Below are positions 1 to 9,592 of a DNA stretch of 64,000 nucleotides, one piece after another. Positions within the stretch are counted from its first letter, which is position 1. Each line of letters starts with the position of its first letter. A model generated the notes under the pieces. The model saw nothing but the letters and a program-made list of their open reading frames with translations, did not search any database and was not told where the DNA came from. Origin of the DNA: JAXMAR01 sp046350295 (GTDB lineage: Bacteria; Planctomycetota; Planctomycetia; Gemmatales; Gemmataceae); the NCBI GenBank assembly GCA_046350295.1, contig JAXMAR010000004.1, positions 1 through 64,000 of the forward strand. Direction: 5' to 3'. Both the position numbers and the translations under genes were made by a program.

Positions 1-101
1 TTTCATTCGGTCCGTCCCAGGCCGCGGCACATCTCGCATTCCCCCACACCGCGGTTTTCGCTAAGAGCATGGCCTGTCCCCACCCGTCAGGAGGCCCCGC
101 C

Positions 102-974
102 ATGCCCCGGTCGATGACATTTTTCGCCTTGCTCCTGCTTCCGCTCGGCGCCGTCGCCCAGGAGACGTACACGCTCAAGAAGAAGCCTCTCGCCGCCGGC
201 GACAAGCTGATGGTCGACATGAAGGTGCGAAGCAAGTTCGAGGCGGAGAAATGGAGTCCATCGGGCCGGCTGCTCGTCAACTCCGGCTCCGAGGGGGACG
301 ACCGTCTCTCTTTCACCCTCTTCCCTCTCAAGACCGACAAGGCAGGCAAACTTACCGACTACTATCGCCACTTCACCAAGGCGGTGCGGATCCAGGGCGA
401 GCAGACCTTTCCCTTGACGATGGACGGCGAGAAGTTTCTCTATCAACTCCGGGATGGGAAGCTGGAAATCCTCTCGGAGAAGGCGGAGAAACTGCCGCCG
501 ACCATGGCGCTCGAAGTGGAGGGACAAAGCATCCCGCTCGACCCGGCCAAGGTGAACTGGGAAGAGTTGCTGCCCAAGAAGCAGGTGAAGGTGGGCGAGT
601 CCTGGTGGATCGAGCCGCGCCGCTGGGTCGAGGACTACGAGGTCGACAAGGAGAAGATCAAGGCCTACGCCAACCTCAAAAAGGTGACGAACAAGGAGGG
701 TATGCTGGTCGGCAGCATCGATTACGTGGTCGACCTCCCCCTCACCGGCACTCGCTATCAAGGCAACAAGCTGCCCATCAAGGAGGGCTCCTACCTCCGC
801 TACGTCGCCGCCGTCGACATGTGCATCGACGGCAAGAGCAACTATTACGTTTCGAGCGGGACGCTGCACATCGTCGGCAAGGCGCGCGGGCCGGACTCGA
901 AGGGGCTGGACACGCGGCTGGACATGACGCTGCACGTCGAGATCAACGAGCGCGTGGGCGGGAGTAAGAAGTAG
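102..974 (+). CDS. Secreted hypothetical protein
   Basis: A 290-residue protein with an N-terminal signal peptide: a short basic start, a hydrophobic Leu-rich core, and an Ala-rich end near AVAQ at about residues 18-21. The ATG at 102 is preferred over one at 69 because AGGAGG lies seven bases before it and the signal peptide starts directly there. The mature part is rich in Lys, Glu and beta-prone segments. I recognise no domain or catalytic motif. It stands alone, and its function is unknown. It is probably exported to the periplasm or cell surface. Confidence 0.8.
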   Translation: MPRSMTFFALLLLPLGAVAQETYTLKKKPLAAGDKLMVDMKVRSKFEAEKWSPSGRLLVNSGSEGDDRLSFTLFPLKTDKAGKLTDYYRHFTKAVRIQGEQTFPLTMDGEKFLYQLRDGKLEILSEKAEKLPPTMALEVEGQSIPLDPAKVNWEELLPKKQVKVGESWWIEPRRWVEDYEVDKEKIKAYANLKKVTNKEGMLVGSIDYVVDLPLTGTRYQGNKLPIKEGSYLRYVAAVDMCIDGKSNYYVSSGTLHIVGKARGPDSKGLDTRLDMTLHVEINERVGGSKK

Positions 975-1069
975 ACAGGGAAGAGAGGCGCGCGCTAAGA
1001 TGTCAGTGGCTCAAGCACATGAGAAATCGCCATAACGGTCGTGCGTGCCGGCCGCGCTGGAGGCCTGGA

Positions 1070-1354
1070 ATGAGCATTTCGGCAACAGCTGAGCGGAAGG
1101 CGAGATCGTTCGTGCCGACCAGCGCCCTGGCCAAAGCCGTGACCTTCGATGCGGACATGATGCATGTGACGCTTGTCGATGGTCGCGTTACCAGTGTTCC
1201 ACTCGTCTGGTTTCCCACCCTGTACCATGCGACCTCGGAGCAGCGGGCGCATTGCGAAATCGGCGGCGGCGGGATCGGCTTGCACTGGGCAGACCTGGAC
1301 GAAGACATCTCCGTGGCTGGACTCATGGCCGGCGTGAACAGCATCGACGGCTGA
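1070..1354 (+). CDS. DUF2442-like protein
   Basis: A protein of about 94 residues containing a pattern typical of DUF2442: AVTFDADMMHVTLVDGRVTS followed by VPLVWFPTL. Members are often encoded beside a DUF4160 partner in presumed toxin-antitoxin-like pairs. No DUF4160 gene is visible here. The ATG at 1070 is chosen because the family normally begins shortly before the beta hairpin; an upstream in-frame ATG at 1019 would add 17 atypical Arg-rich residues. The biochemical role is unknown. The family call rests on motif recognition only. Confidence 0.65.
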   Translation: MSISATAERKARSFVPTSALAKAVTFDADMMHVTLVDGRVTSVPLVWFPTLYHATSEQRAHCEIGGGGIGLHWADLDEDISVAGLMAGVNSIDG

Positions 1355-1419
1355 CTCGCTTTCCTTCACGTCGGGCCGTATAGTTGCAGGAGGGTTTTTT
1401 CCTGCGTGAAGGACACGGC

Positions 1420-2778
1420 ATGGCGAGCTGGAAGATGCGGCGGGTCGCGCATACCGAGCGCGACGCGATGCGCCGCCTGGAGGAGATTCGGCAGCAGCTC
1501 AGCCTCGAGGCCGACATCGTCTCGCCGCGCAGCCGGCAACTCACCGAGAAGGTCTTCGGAGAGGCGCTGCCTCCCAGCCGGGTCGTCGAGCGCGTTTGCC
1601 AGGACGTCAAACGCCGCGGCACGGCAGCGGTCCTGCACTACACCGAGCAATTCGACCAGGTCAAGTTGACGCCGCAAACGCTCCGGGTCAGCGCCAAGGA
1701 AATCGACGCCGCCCACCAGCAGACGGACCGCGACTTTCTCGCGATGATCCGCCGCGTCCGGCAGAACATCATCCGCTTCCAGAGCGGCCTCGTGCAGCGC
1801 GAAGCCGTCCTCACCCAAGCCGGCAAGTACGAGCTGAAGATGCGCTACCAGCCGATGAAGCGCGTCGGCGTTTGCGTTCCCGGCGGCGCGGCGTCCTACC
1901 CCTCCACCCTGCTCATGACCGTTTGTCCCGCCCGAGCCGCCGGCGTGGAGGAGATCGCCGCCGTCATGCCCCCTACGAGCGGCGGCGCCGGCAATCCGCT
2001 GCTCCTCGCCGTCTGCAAGGAATTGGGTGTCGACGAGGTCTATCGCGTCGGCGGCGCTCAGGCCGTCGCCGCTCTCGCCTACGGCACGCCCGAGATTCCC
2101 GCGGTCGACATGATCGTCGGCCCCGGCAACCTCTTCGTCACCCTGGCGAAGAAGTTCGTCTTCGGCCGCGTCGCCATCGACTGCCTTGCCGGGCCCAGCG
2201 AAGTCATTGTCATCGCCGACGCCACGGCGAACCCCGCCTTCATCGCCGCGGATCTCATCGCCCAGGCCGAGCATGACCCCGCGTCCAGCCTCCTCATCAC
2301 CTGGCACGAGCCGCTGCTGGACGCCGTGGAAACCGAGATTCAGAGACAGTGCGCCAGGCTGGCGCGCGGCCAGCAAGCGCTAAGCTGTCTGGAACGCTTC
2401 GGCGCCCTGGCCCTGACGCGAGACGCGGGGCAGGCCGTGGAATGGACGAACCTGATCGCCCCGGAACATCTCCACATCATGACGGAGCAGGCGGACAAGC
2501 TGGCCGAGAAGATCCACAGCGCCGGCGCGGTCTTCGTCGGCCCGCATACGCCGGTCGCCCTCGGGGACTACGCGGCCGGACCGTCCCACGTGCTCCCCAC
2601 CGGTGGCACGGGCCGCTTCGCCAGCGGTCTCTCGGCGTGCGATTTCTTGCGGCGCTCGAGCCTGTTGAGCTTCACGCAGCGAGGGCTCGAGGAGATCGCG
2701 CCGGACGTTGTCATGCTCGCCGAGAAAGAAGGGCTGACGGGACACGCGGCGAGCGTCAAGATCCGAATGCAGAAGTGA
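1420..2778 (+). CDS. hisD: Histidinol dehydrogenase
   Basis: Catalyses the last two steps of histidine synthesis, oxidising L-histidinol to histidine with two NAD+ in the cytoplasm. The 452-residue length is near the usual size. Visible signatures: VCVPGGAASYPST, the nucleotide-binding run VDMIVGPGN, CLAGPSE, QAEHDP (Gln and His Zn ligands), IAPEHLH (catalytic Glu-His pair) and the C-terminal GPSHVLPTGGTGRFASGL. The start at 1420 has GAAGGA six bases upstream; an earlier in-frame ATG at 1384 lacks this. It begins a tight hisD-hisC-hisB run with hisC only five bases downstream. Confidence 0.95.
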   Translation: MASWKMRRVAHTERDAMRRLEEIRQQLSLEADIVSPRSRQLTEKVFGEALPPSRVVERVCQDVKRRGTAAVLHYTEQFDQVKLTPQTLRVSAKEIDAAHQQTDRDFLAMIRRVRQNIIRFQSGLVQREAVLTQAGKYELKMRYQPMKRVGVCVPGGAASYPSTLLMTVCPARAAGVEEIAAVMPPTSGGAGNPLLLAVCKELGVDEVYRVGGAQAVAALAYGTPEIPAVDMIVGPGNLFVTLAKKFVFGRVAIDCLAGPSEVIVIADATANPAFIAADLIAQAEHDPASSLLITWHEPLLDAVETEIQRQCARLARGQQALSCLERFGALALTRDAGQAVEWTNLIAPEHLHIMTEQADKLAEKIHSAGAVFVGPHTPVALGDYAAGPSHVLPTGGTGRFASGLSACDFLRRSSLLSFTQRGLEEIAPDVVMLAEKEGLTGHAASVKIRMQK

Positions 2779-2783
2779 AATCC

Positions 2784-3827
2784 ATGACACGCTTCCTTCG
2801 CCCCTCCATCCGCGCCATGGCCGGGTACACCCCCGGCGAGCAGCCGCGCGAAGAGGGGATCATCAAGCTCAACACCAACGAGAATCCCTATCCCCCCTCG
2901 CCGCGCGTCACTGAGGCGATCGAGGCGTATCTGCGCCAAGGCTCGCTGCGCAAGTACCCCGATCCGGTCGGTGGCCACTTTCGGCAGGTCGCCGGCCGCG
3001 TGCTCGACGTCGATCCGGACGCCATCCTCATCGGCAACGGCTCCGATGACATCCTCACCATCCTCACCCGCGCCTTCGTCTCCGAGGGGGGCCTCATCGC
3101 CTCGCCGACGCCAAGTTATCTGCTCTATCGCACGCTCGCCGAGATTCAGGGCGCCCGCTTCCAGACCGTCCCGTTCACGGCCGATTGGCGGCTTCCTTCA
3201 CCCTGGCCGATCGAGAACGCAAGCCTGACGTTCGTCGCCAATCCGAACTCGCCGTCGGGCACGGTCGTCCCCACGGACACCCTCGCCAGGTTCGCTGAGG
3301 AGTTGGACGGCCCGTTGATCGTCGATGAAGCGTATGTCGATTTCGCCGAAACGAACGCCTTGCCGCTGGCTCGGAAAGGACAGGCGATTGTCACGCGCAC
3401 GCTGAGCAAGTCGTATAGCCTCGCCGGGCTTCGCTTCGGGTACGCGGTGGCGACGCCCGACATCGTCCACGAGCTGGTTAAGGTGAAAGACTCCTACAAC
3501 TGCGATACGCTAAGTCTGGTCGGCGCCGCCGCCGCCCTGGAAGACCAGGACTACATGCGGCAAACGCGGGACAAGATCCTCGCGACCCGCCGCCGCCTTC
3601 AGGACCGGCTGCCTGCGCTCGGCTTCGCCATCGAGCCGAGCCAGGCCAACTTCGTCTGGAGCCGGCGCGGCGACCGGCCGGTGAAGCCGATCTACGAGGA
3701 GCTGAAGAAACGCAACATCCTCGTGCGCTACATGGATTACGGCGCGCAAGGAAACGGCCTGCGCATCAGCGTCGGAACAGATGCGGAGATCGATCGCTTG
3801 CTGGAGGAGCTGGCGAGAATCGTTTGA
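2784..3827 (+). CDS. hisC: Histidinol-phosphate aminotransferase
   Basis: A PLP enzyme that transaminates imidazole-acetol phosphate to histidinol phosphate. It has 347 residues, normal for the family. Signatures: NTNENPYPPSP near the N-terminus, GNGSDDIL, NPNSPSG, DEAYVDF and the Schiff-base lysine region TLSKSYSLAGLRFGY. The ATG at 2784 follows the hisD stop by five bases, which suggests translational coupling. The open frame extends further upstream, but that extension overlaps hisD and is Arg-rich shadow sequence. Confidence 0.95.
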   Translation: MTRFLRPSIRAMAGYTPGEQPREEGIIKLNTNENPYPPSPRVTEAIEAYLRQGSLRKYPDPVGGHFRQVAGRVLDVDPDAILIGNGSDDILTILTRAFVSEGGLIASPTPSYLLYRTLAEIQGARFQTVPFTADWRLPSPWPIENASLTFVANPNSPSGTVVPTDTLARFAEELDGPLIVDEAYVDFAETNALPLARKGQAIVTRTLSKSYSLAGLRFGYAVATPDIVHELVKVKDSYNCDTLSLVGAAAALEDQDYMRQTRDKILATRRRLQDRLPALGFAIEPSQANFVWSRRGDRPVKPIYEELKKRNILVRYMDYGAQGNGLRISVGTDAEIDRLLEELARIV

Positions 3828-3861
3828 ATCGTTGTCCCATGGATCGTGAGGGGAACCGGGC

Positions 3862-4449
3862 ATGCCACGCGTCGCCACCATCAACCGCGAAACCGGCGAA
3901 ACCAAGATCAATCTCCACGTCAACCTCGACGGGACCGGCGTCGCCCACCTGAACACCGGCGTGGGCTTCTTCGACCACATGCTCAACCTCCTCGCCCGCC
4001 ATAGCCTCATCGACCTCACGCTCGACGCCAAGGGCGATTTGCACGTCGATCCGCATCACACCGTCGAGGACGTCGGCATCTGCCTGGGTAAGGCGCTCGC
4101 CCAGGCGCTGGGGGACAAGGCAGGCATTCGTCGCTACGGCTCCCAGACCCTCCCCATGGATGAGACGCTGGTCACGGTCGCCGTCGACCTGAGCGGCCGA
4201 GCGTTCTGCGTCTGGCATGCGGAGTTGCCGCCGGAGCTCCTGGGGACGTTCAACGCGCCGCTGGCGGAGGAGTTCTGGCGCGCGGTCTCCGGCGCCGGGA
4301 TGTTCAACCTGCACGTGGTCTGCCACCATGGGCGGAACAGCCACCACATCATCGAAGCGATCTTCAAGGCGGCCGCCCGGGCGCTGCGGCAAGCGGTCGA
4401 GCTCGACCCGCGCGGCGGCGGCGTGCCGTCCACGAAGGGAGTGCTTTGA
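3862..4449 (+). CDS. hisB: Imidazoleglycerol-phosphate dehydratase
   Basis: Dehydrates imidazole-glycerol phosphate to imidazole-acetol phosphate with bound Mn2+. At 195 residues it is the monofunctional form, without the N-terminal phosphatase seen in enterobacteria. Signatures: GVGFFDHML, DPHHTVEDVGI (metal-binding His cluster), PMDE, GRNSHHIIEAIFKA and the terminal PSTKGVL. It lies 34 bases after hisC with GAGGGG upstream. Only hisD, hisC and hisB of the pathway are present in this window. Confidence 0.95.
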   Translation: MPRVATINRETGETKINLHVNLDGTGVAHLNTGVGFFDHMLNLLARHSLIDLTLDAKGDLHVDPHHTVEDVGICLGKALAQALGDKAGIRRYGSQTLPMDETLVTVAVDLSGRAFCVWHAELPPELLGTFNAPLAEEFWRAVSGAGMFNLHVVCHHGRNSHHIIEAIFKAAARALRQAVELDPRGGGVPSTKGVL

Positions 4450-4525
4450 TCGCCTCCCGAATGGCGCTCATGCGGCCGCGCTCGCGCAAACGATAGGCGC
4501 TGCTCTGTTCCCGCTCGATGGTTTT

Positions 4526-4534
4526 TGCTATAAA
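4526..4534 (+). promoter_or_regulatory. Candidate extended -10 promoter for lipoprotein gene
   Basis: TGCTATAAA is a good extended -10 element in an otherwise GC-rich stretch. It lies 35 bases before the lipoprotein start at 4569, with a strong TTAGGAG ribosome site at 4556-4562 between them. No convincing -35 is visible, which fits an extended -10 promoter. Confidence 0.45.
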
Positions 4535-4568
4535 AATCGGCTAGTCCAAGGCACGTTAGGAGATAGGC

Positions 4569-5105
4569 ATGACTCGGCTTGTCGGTACAGGCGCCGTCCT
4601 GTTTTCGCTCGTCCTGTTCAGCGGCTGCAGCTCGGATCGCCGCGAGCAGCCGATCGTGAGCGTCATCAACGCCCTCAATCTCTGCTCGGAAAACATCAAG
4701 AACATCAACGCCTACCTCAAGTCGGCGGAAGACCTCAAGAAGAAAGCCGACGAGGCGGACGAGGCCGGCAAGCCGGAGGCGAAGAAGAACTTCGACCGCA
4801 AGATTGAAGAGGTGCAGTCGTCGATCAAGGACCTCAAGCAACAAGCGGAAAAGCTGCTCGTCGAAATGCGGCGCGCCGAGAAGAACCCGATCGCGACCAC
4901 GCCGGAGGAAAAGCAGGACCTGGCCAAGAAATACAAGAGCAAGGTGGCCGATGGGCTCGAGGCCATCAGCAAGGAGCGGGCGGAGCTGGCCCGCACTTGG
5001 GAGCGCGTGGAAAAGACGTTCGACGAGAAGACGTTCAAGGACCTGAACCAGAAGTTCCGCCAGGCCGAGGGAGAATTCGAGAACCTGTCGCGCCTGCGCT
5101 CCTAG
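4569..5105 (+). CDS. Coiled-coil lipoprotein
   Basis: A 178-residue protein with a hydrophobic N-terminus ending in a lipobox (LFSG-C, Cys at residue 20), so it should be lipidated and membrane-anchored. The rest is Lys/Glu-rich with long heptad-like stretches from about residue 45 to 170, indicating extended coiled coil. It is followed after 15 bases by another small secreted Lys/Glu-rich helical protein, so the two are likely co-transcribed. No enzymatic motif is seen and the function is unknown. Confidence 0.75.
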   Translation: MTRLVGTGAVLFSLVLFSGCSSDRREQPIVSVINALNLCSENIKNINAYLKSAEDLKKKADEADEAGKPEAKKNFDRKIEEVQSSIKDLKQQAEKLLVEMRRAEKNPIATTPEEKQDLAKKYKSKVADGLEAISKERAELARTWERVEKTFDEKTFKDLNQKFRQAEGEFENLSRLRS

Positions 5106-5120
5106 TCACACCTTCTTGCC

Positions 5121-5561
5121 ATGCCGCGAATCGCCGGTCTCTTTCTGCTGCTCCTCCTTCTGCCGTTGCCGGCGTTCACTGGCGGCGGCAAGGAGCCCAC
5201 CGAAGAGGTGGTCGTGCAGATGCTCGGCCAGCTGGAAAAGCTGGCGGATACCCTGTCGTCGCTCAAGGATGAAGACACGGTCGCCGCCGCCCGCGAGCCG
5301 CTGAAGAAGGGCGTGCAGAACTTCCTCGATCTCCGCGCTAAAGCCGAAAAGCTGCCGCCTCCTTCGCGCGAAGTCAAAGACCGCCTCGCCAAGGAATACA
5401 AGGGGAAGTTCATTGCCGTCCAGGAGAAGCTGATGCTGGAGATCAGCCGCGTCCGCTCCGCCGTTCCCGGCGGCCGCGAGGCGCTCAAGGAAGTCAGCGC
5501 CTTGCTCGGCAAGGAAGCGAAGGCGAAAGAGTCCAAGGAAAAGAAGGACAAGGGGGATTGA
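5121..5561 (+). CDS. Small secreted helical protein
   Basis: A 146-residue protein with a signal peptide (a run of Leu followed by PLPAFTGGG) and a mature chain of Lys/Glu/Ala-rich helices ending in a very basic-acidic tail (KESKEKKDKGD). It resembles the preceding lipoprotein in composition and probably shares its transcript. No family recognised. Confidence 0.7.
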   Translation: MPRIAGLFLLLLLLPLPAFTGGGKEPTEEVVVQMLGQLEKLADTLSSLKDEDTVAAAREPLKKGVQNFLDLRAKAEKLPPPSREVKDRLAKEYKGKFIAVQEKLMLEISRVRSAVPGGREALKEVSALLGKEAKAKESKEKKDKGD

Positions 5562-5749
5562 TCCCTCCCGCGCCGAAGCCCCGCATATCTGCTTGAAACG
5601 ACGAACCCTCGAGATTTCGCGCAGCTCCGTTTGGGTGACCGTCGTAAGCTCACCACCCGAGGCGCCCGGTTCGCTCCGGCCGGACGGCGTCTGAGCCGGG
5701 GTAGCCTCACCGACCGAGACACAGATCGCGGCCGTTTGAAGGATCGAGC

Positions 5750-8700
5750 ATGAATAACCTGCATCTGCCTTCCAGTTCGCGCAGCGCGGCGACGGCCTGG
5801 AACTTCCCGCTCGGCCTGGAGGGCTTCCGATACGCGGACCTCAATCGCGTCCGGCGTCTCATGGACCTCGACCGGCTGTTTCGCGACGAACTGCGGTCGC
5901 GCGATGCGGCTCTCGCCGAGCGCTACGAGCGCAATCGCGACGCGCATGCGCGCGGCGAAGGTAAAGAAGAGCCGCAACTCCTCATTGACGTCGCCCGGCA
6001 TCTGGATCCGTTCATCGCCCGCCTCTTCCATGTCGACAAGGAAGTGCAAGCGCTCAATCGGCGCACCGCCGAGGATGGAAGGGTTTACGATTTCAAGAAG
6101 CGCTTCTTGGAACGGCTGGTGCTGAAGACGCCGGCCCAGGCGGCCGAGTTGGCGGCCATGAACATCGCCGACGTGGAGTTCCGGTACCGCGAACGGGTGG
6201 CGGAAATCCTCGCCCGCGGCGAATGGGCCAACGATCCGGAGCGGGAGTTGGCCGAGGTGGTCCTCACGCTGCTCGACCGCCAGGCCGACGCCAGGAGCGC
6301 CGGCGCCGCTGCTGAAGCCGCGCGCTGCGAGGAGTATTTGCGCGACGTCTTGTCCTGGGTGCGGGCGCTGGCCTTTCACCCCGCGCTGAAGCATCGGCGC
6401 CGCCGGTTCGCCTCCTTCGTCCACCCGGAGAAGCTGGACTTCGACGGCCTGGTGGCGCGTGAATTCAACGATCCGGACCTGCCCACGCTCTTCGAGGGAC
6501 CGGCCGAAGGACGGCGCCACCGCGACGGCTTCGGCCTCACCGATCTGCGCATGGCGCCGCGCGAAGCCCTGCGCGAGATGCATTACTGCATCATCTGTCA
6601 TCCGCGCGACAAGGATTCCTGTTCCAAGGGACTGCGCGAGAAAGATGAATCAACCAAGAAGAATCCCCTCGGCATCGAACTGACCGGCTGTCCGCTGAAC
6701 GAGAAGATCTCCGAAGCCCATCTGCTGAAGCGCGAAGGTCACGGCGTCGGGGCGCTGGGCATGATCATGGTGGACAACCCCCTCTGCGCGGGTACCGGCC
6801 ACCGGATCTGCAACGACTGCATGAAGTCGTGCATTTACCAGAAGCAGACGCCGGTGAACATTCCCCAGATCGAAACGAGCATCCTGTCCGATGTATTGCA
6901 GCTCCCCTACGGCTTCGAAATCTACTCGCTGCTGGCGAAGTGGAACCCGCTCAATCTTCGCCGGCCCTTTCCGCTGCCCTACAACGGCAAGAACATCCTG
7001 GTCGTCGGCATGGGGCCGGCGGGGTACACGCTGGCGCATCACCTCTTGAACGAAGGCTTCGGCGTGGTCGGCGTCGATGGCCTGCGCATCGAACCCCTGT
7101 CCGTCCGCATGCGTGGCGCCAAGCGGCGCGTGCCCCAGCCGATCAAGGACATCGACGACATCACGGGGCCGCTGGATCGCCGCATCATCCTCGGTTTCGG
7201 CGGGGTGTCCGAATACGGCATCACGGTGCGCTGGGACAAGAACTTCCTCGACATCAACTATCTCCTGCTGATGCGGCGCAAGAAGTTTCGCCTGTACGAC
7301 GGCATCCGTTTCGGCGGAACCCTTACGCTCGACGACGCCTGGAAGCTGGGATTCGATCACGTCGCCATTGGCGCGGGCGCCGGGAAGCCGACCCTGGTCC
7401 CCATGAAGAACAACCTGCTGCGCGGCGTACGCCTGGCTTCCGATTTCCTGATGGGTCTGCAGGCCACCGGCGCCTACAAGGAGAACAGCCTGGCGAACCT
7501 GCAACTGCGCCTTCCGGCCGTCGTGATCGGCGGCGGCCTGACCGCCATCGACACGGCGACCGAGATGCAAGCCTACTATGTCGTACAGGTGGAAAAGACG
7601 TTGGACCGCTACGACCGCCTGGTCCTGAAAATCGGTGAAGAGGCGATCTGGGCCAGGCTGGACGACGAGGAACGCGGGATCATCGAGACCTGGTTGAAGC
7701 ACGGTCGCGCCATTCGCGCCGAGCGCTCCGCCGCCGCGGCCGCCGGGCGCGAACCGGACTTCAACCGCCTGGTGCGGGCCTGGGGCGGCGTGACCATCGT
7801 CTATCGCAAACGCCTGCAGGATTCGCCGGCGTATCGCCTCAACCACGAAGAGGTCGTCAAGTCACTCGAGGAAGGGATCCGTTTCGCGGAACGCCTCAAT
7901 CCGGTGGAGTGCATTCCCGACGCCTACGGGGCGGTGGCCGAGATTCGCTGCGAATACCAGGAAGTGAAGGAAGGCCGCTGGAAAGCGTCGGGCGAGTTCG
8001 TGACCCTGCCCGCACGCGCCGTGATGATCGCCGCCGGCACGCATCCCAACACCACCTACGAGCGCGAACATGCCGGCACGTTCCAGCTCGACGATAAAGG
8101 GGAGTTTTATCGGGGCTACAAGCTCCAGGCGAGCGCCGGCATGCCGTGCCTCGTGCCCGCCGGACCGGGGGAGATCGGCTTCTTTACCTCCTACGAGAAA
8201 GACGGCCGCCACGTAAGCTTCTTCGGCGACAATCACCCCCATTACGCCGGCAACGTGGTCAAGGCCATGGCTTCCGCCAAGGATGGCTATCCGGAAATCG
8301 CCCGTCTGTTTCAGGATGAAATCGCCCAGCTCAAGCCCGAGGAGCAGTCGGAGCGGGAACGGAACTTCGTCATGTTCGCCGAAGCGCTCGAAGAACAGCT
8401 TGTCGCCGAGGTGGTCGATGCGCTGCGTCTCACGCATCAGATCGTCGAGGTGGTGGTGCGCGCCCCCCTCGCGGCCAGGAACTTCCATCCAGGCGAGTTC
8501 TATCGTTTGCAGAACTACGAGACCTTCGCGGAGGAGGTGGACGGAATCAAGCTGACGATGGAAGGGATCGCTCTGACCGGCGCCTGGGTCGATCGCGAGC
8601 GCGGCCTGATCTCGCTGATCGTCCTGGAAATGGGGGGCAGCAGCCGGCTTTGCTCCTTGCTCGAACCCGGCGAGAAAGTCGTTCTCATGGGACCGACAGG

Positions 8701-9373
8701 CGCGCCGACCGAGATTCCCCATAACCAGACGGTCGTCCTCGCCGGCGGCGGTCTGGGCAACGCCGTCCTTTTCTCGATCGCCCTTGCCCTCAAGGAGAAC
8801 AAGAACCGGGTGATCTACTTCGCGGGCTACCGAACCCCCGCCGATTTGTTCAAGCGGCACGAGATCGAGAAGGCCTGCGATGTCGTGGTGTGGAGCACGG
8901 ACCGCGGCCCCGCCATTCCGCCGGCCCGGCCGCACGATCGCACTTTCGTGGGCAACATCGTCGAAGCCATGCAAGCCTACGCCGCGGGCCGACTCGGCCC
9001 GCAACCCATCCCCCTGGGGACCGCCGAGCGCATCATCGCCATCGGGTCCGACCGCATGATGGCCGCCGTCAAGGACGCCCTGGCCGGCCCGTTGCGCGAA
9101 CAATTCCCGCACCAACCCATGGTGATCGGCTCCATCAACTCCCCGATGCAGTGCATGATGAAGGAGATCTGCGCCCAGTGCATGCAGCGCCACGTCGATC
9201 CCGAAACCCAAAAGGAGTCGTTCGTCTTCAGCTGCTTCAACCAGGATCAGGCGCTGAAGAGTGTTGACTTCGCCAATCTGAACACCCGCCTTCGGCAAAA
9301 CAGCGCCGCGGAAAAGCTGACTTCGCTCTGGATCGATCACCTTTTCTCGGCGCGGCTGGTGCAGACGATTTAA
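5750..9373 (+). CDS. Fused GltD-like / PyrK-like FAD and Fe-S oxidoreductase
   Basis: A 1207-residue cytoplasmic oxidoreductase. Residues 1-260 are helical and unrecognised. Around 277-355 is a Cys-rich region (HYCIICHPRDKDSC, TGCPLN, CAGTGHRICNDCMKSC) like the N-terminal Fe-S domain of glutamate synthase small subunits. Near 420 is an FAD site (GMGPAG), followed by a second nucleotide fold (AVVIGGGLTAID). From about 890 the chain resembles ferredoxin-NADP reductase/PyrK (HPGEFYRL, VVLAGGGLGNAV), with a terminal Cys cluster (QCMMKEICAQC). This domain set resembles the two subunits of NfnAB/sulfide dehydrogenase joined in one chain; the electron donor and acceptor are inferred, not known. GAAGGA lies six bases before the start. 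Confidence 0.8.
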   Translation: MNNLHLPSSSRSAATAWNFPLGLEGFRYADLNRVRRLMDLDRLFRDELRSRDAALAERYERNRDAHARGEGKEEPQLLIDVARHLDPFIARLFHVDKEVQALNRRTAEDGRVYDFKKRFLERLVLKTPAQAAELAAMNIADVEFRYRERVAEILARGEWANDPERELAEVVLTLLDRQADARSAGAAAEAARCEEYLRDVLSWVRALAFHPALKHRRRRFASFVHPEKLDFDGLVAREFNDPDLPTLFEGPAEGRRHRDGFGLTDLRMAPREALREMHYCIICHPRDKDSCSKGLREKDESTKKNPLGIELTGCPLNEKISEAHLLKREGHGVGALGMIMVDNPLCAGTGHRICNDCMKSCIYQKQTPVNIPQIETSILSDVLQLPYGFEIYSLLAKWNPLNLRRPFPLPYNGKNILVVGMGPAGYTLAHHLLNEGFGVVGVDGLRIEPLSVRMRGAKRRVPQPIKDIDDITGPLDRRIILGFGGVSEYGITVRWDKNFLDINYLLLMRRKKFRLYDGIRFGGTLTLDDAWKLGFDHVAIGAGAGKPTLVPMKNNLLRGVRLASDFLMGLQATGAYKENSLANLQLRLPAVVIGGGLTAIDTATEMQAYYVVQVEKTLDRYDRLVLKIGEEAIWARLDDEERGIIETWLKHGRAIRAERSAAAAAGREPDFNRLVRAWGGVTIVYRKRLQDSPAYRLNHEEVVKSLEEGIRFAERLNPVECIPDAYGAVAEIRCEYQEVKEGRWKASGEFVTLPARAVMIAAGTHPNTTYEREHAGTFQLDDKGEFYRGYKLQASAGMPCLVPAGPGEIGFFTSYEKDGRHVSFFGDNHPHYAGNVVKAMASAKDGYPEIARLFQDEIAQLKPEEQSERERNFVMFAEALEEQLVAEVVDALRLTHQIVEVVVRAPLAARNFHPGEFYRLQNYETFAEEVDGIKLTMEGIALTGAWVDRERGLISLIVLEMGGSSRLCSLLEPGEKVVLMGPTGAPTEIPHNQTVVLAGGGLGNAVLFSIALALKENKNRVIYFAGYRTPADLFKRHEIEKACDVVVWSTDRGPAIPPARPHDRTFVGNIVEAMQAYAAGRLGPQPIPLGTAERIIAIGSDRMMAAVKDALAGPLREQFPHQPMVIGSINSPMQCMMKEICAQCMQRHVDPETQKESFVFSCFNQDQALKSVDFANLNTRLRQNSAAEKLTSLWIDHLFSARLVQTI

Positions 9374-9592
9374 GCGGTTGTAAGGTTCGTTTGTGGCGTT
9401 CTCGTTTCCTGAAGTGTTGTTCAGGGAGCGTCCGGTCGCACTGTCTGTATTCCGGTGGCGCCGGTAGAATGCCAGGGGGACACGGCGAAAACCGGGAGAT
9501 ATGCGAACCTTTTCCGGCTGGTCGTCTCTCTGAATAGTGATCTAACCCCCGCCCCTCTTACAGCGGCCCGACGCCGTTTTGTGAGGCTATGC

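Noticed and set aside
5562..5749. Riboswitch upstream of the large oxidoreductase
   Set aside because: GC-rich with short stems, but no pattern matching a known riboswitch class could be recognised.
5102..6601. 499-codon minus-strand open frame
   Set aside because: Antisense to the lipoprotein pair and the large oxidoreductase; low-complexity composition and no motif.
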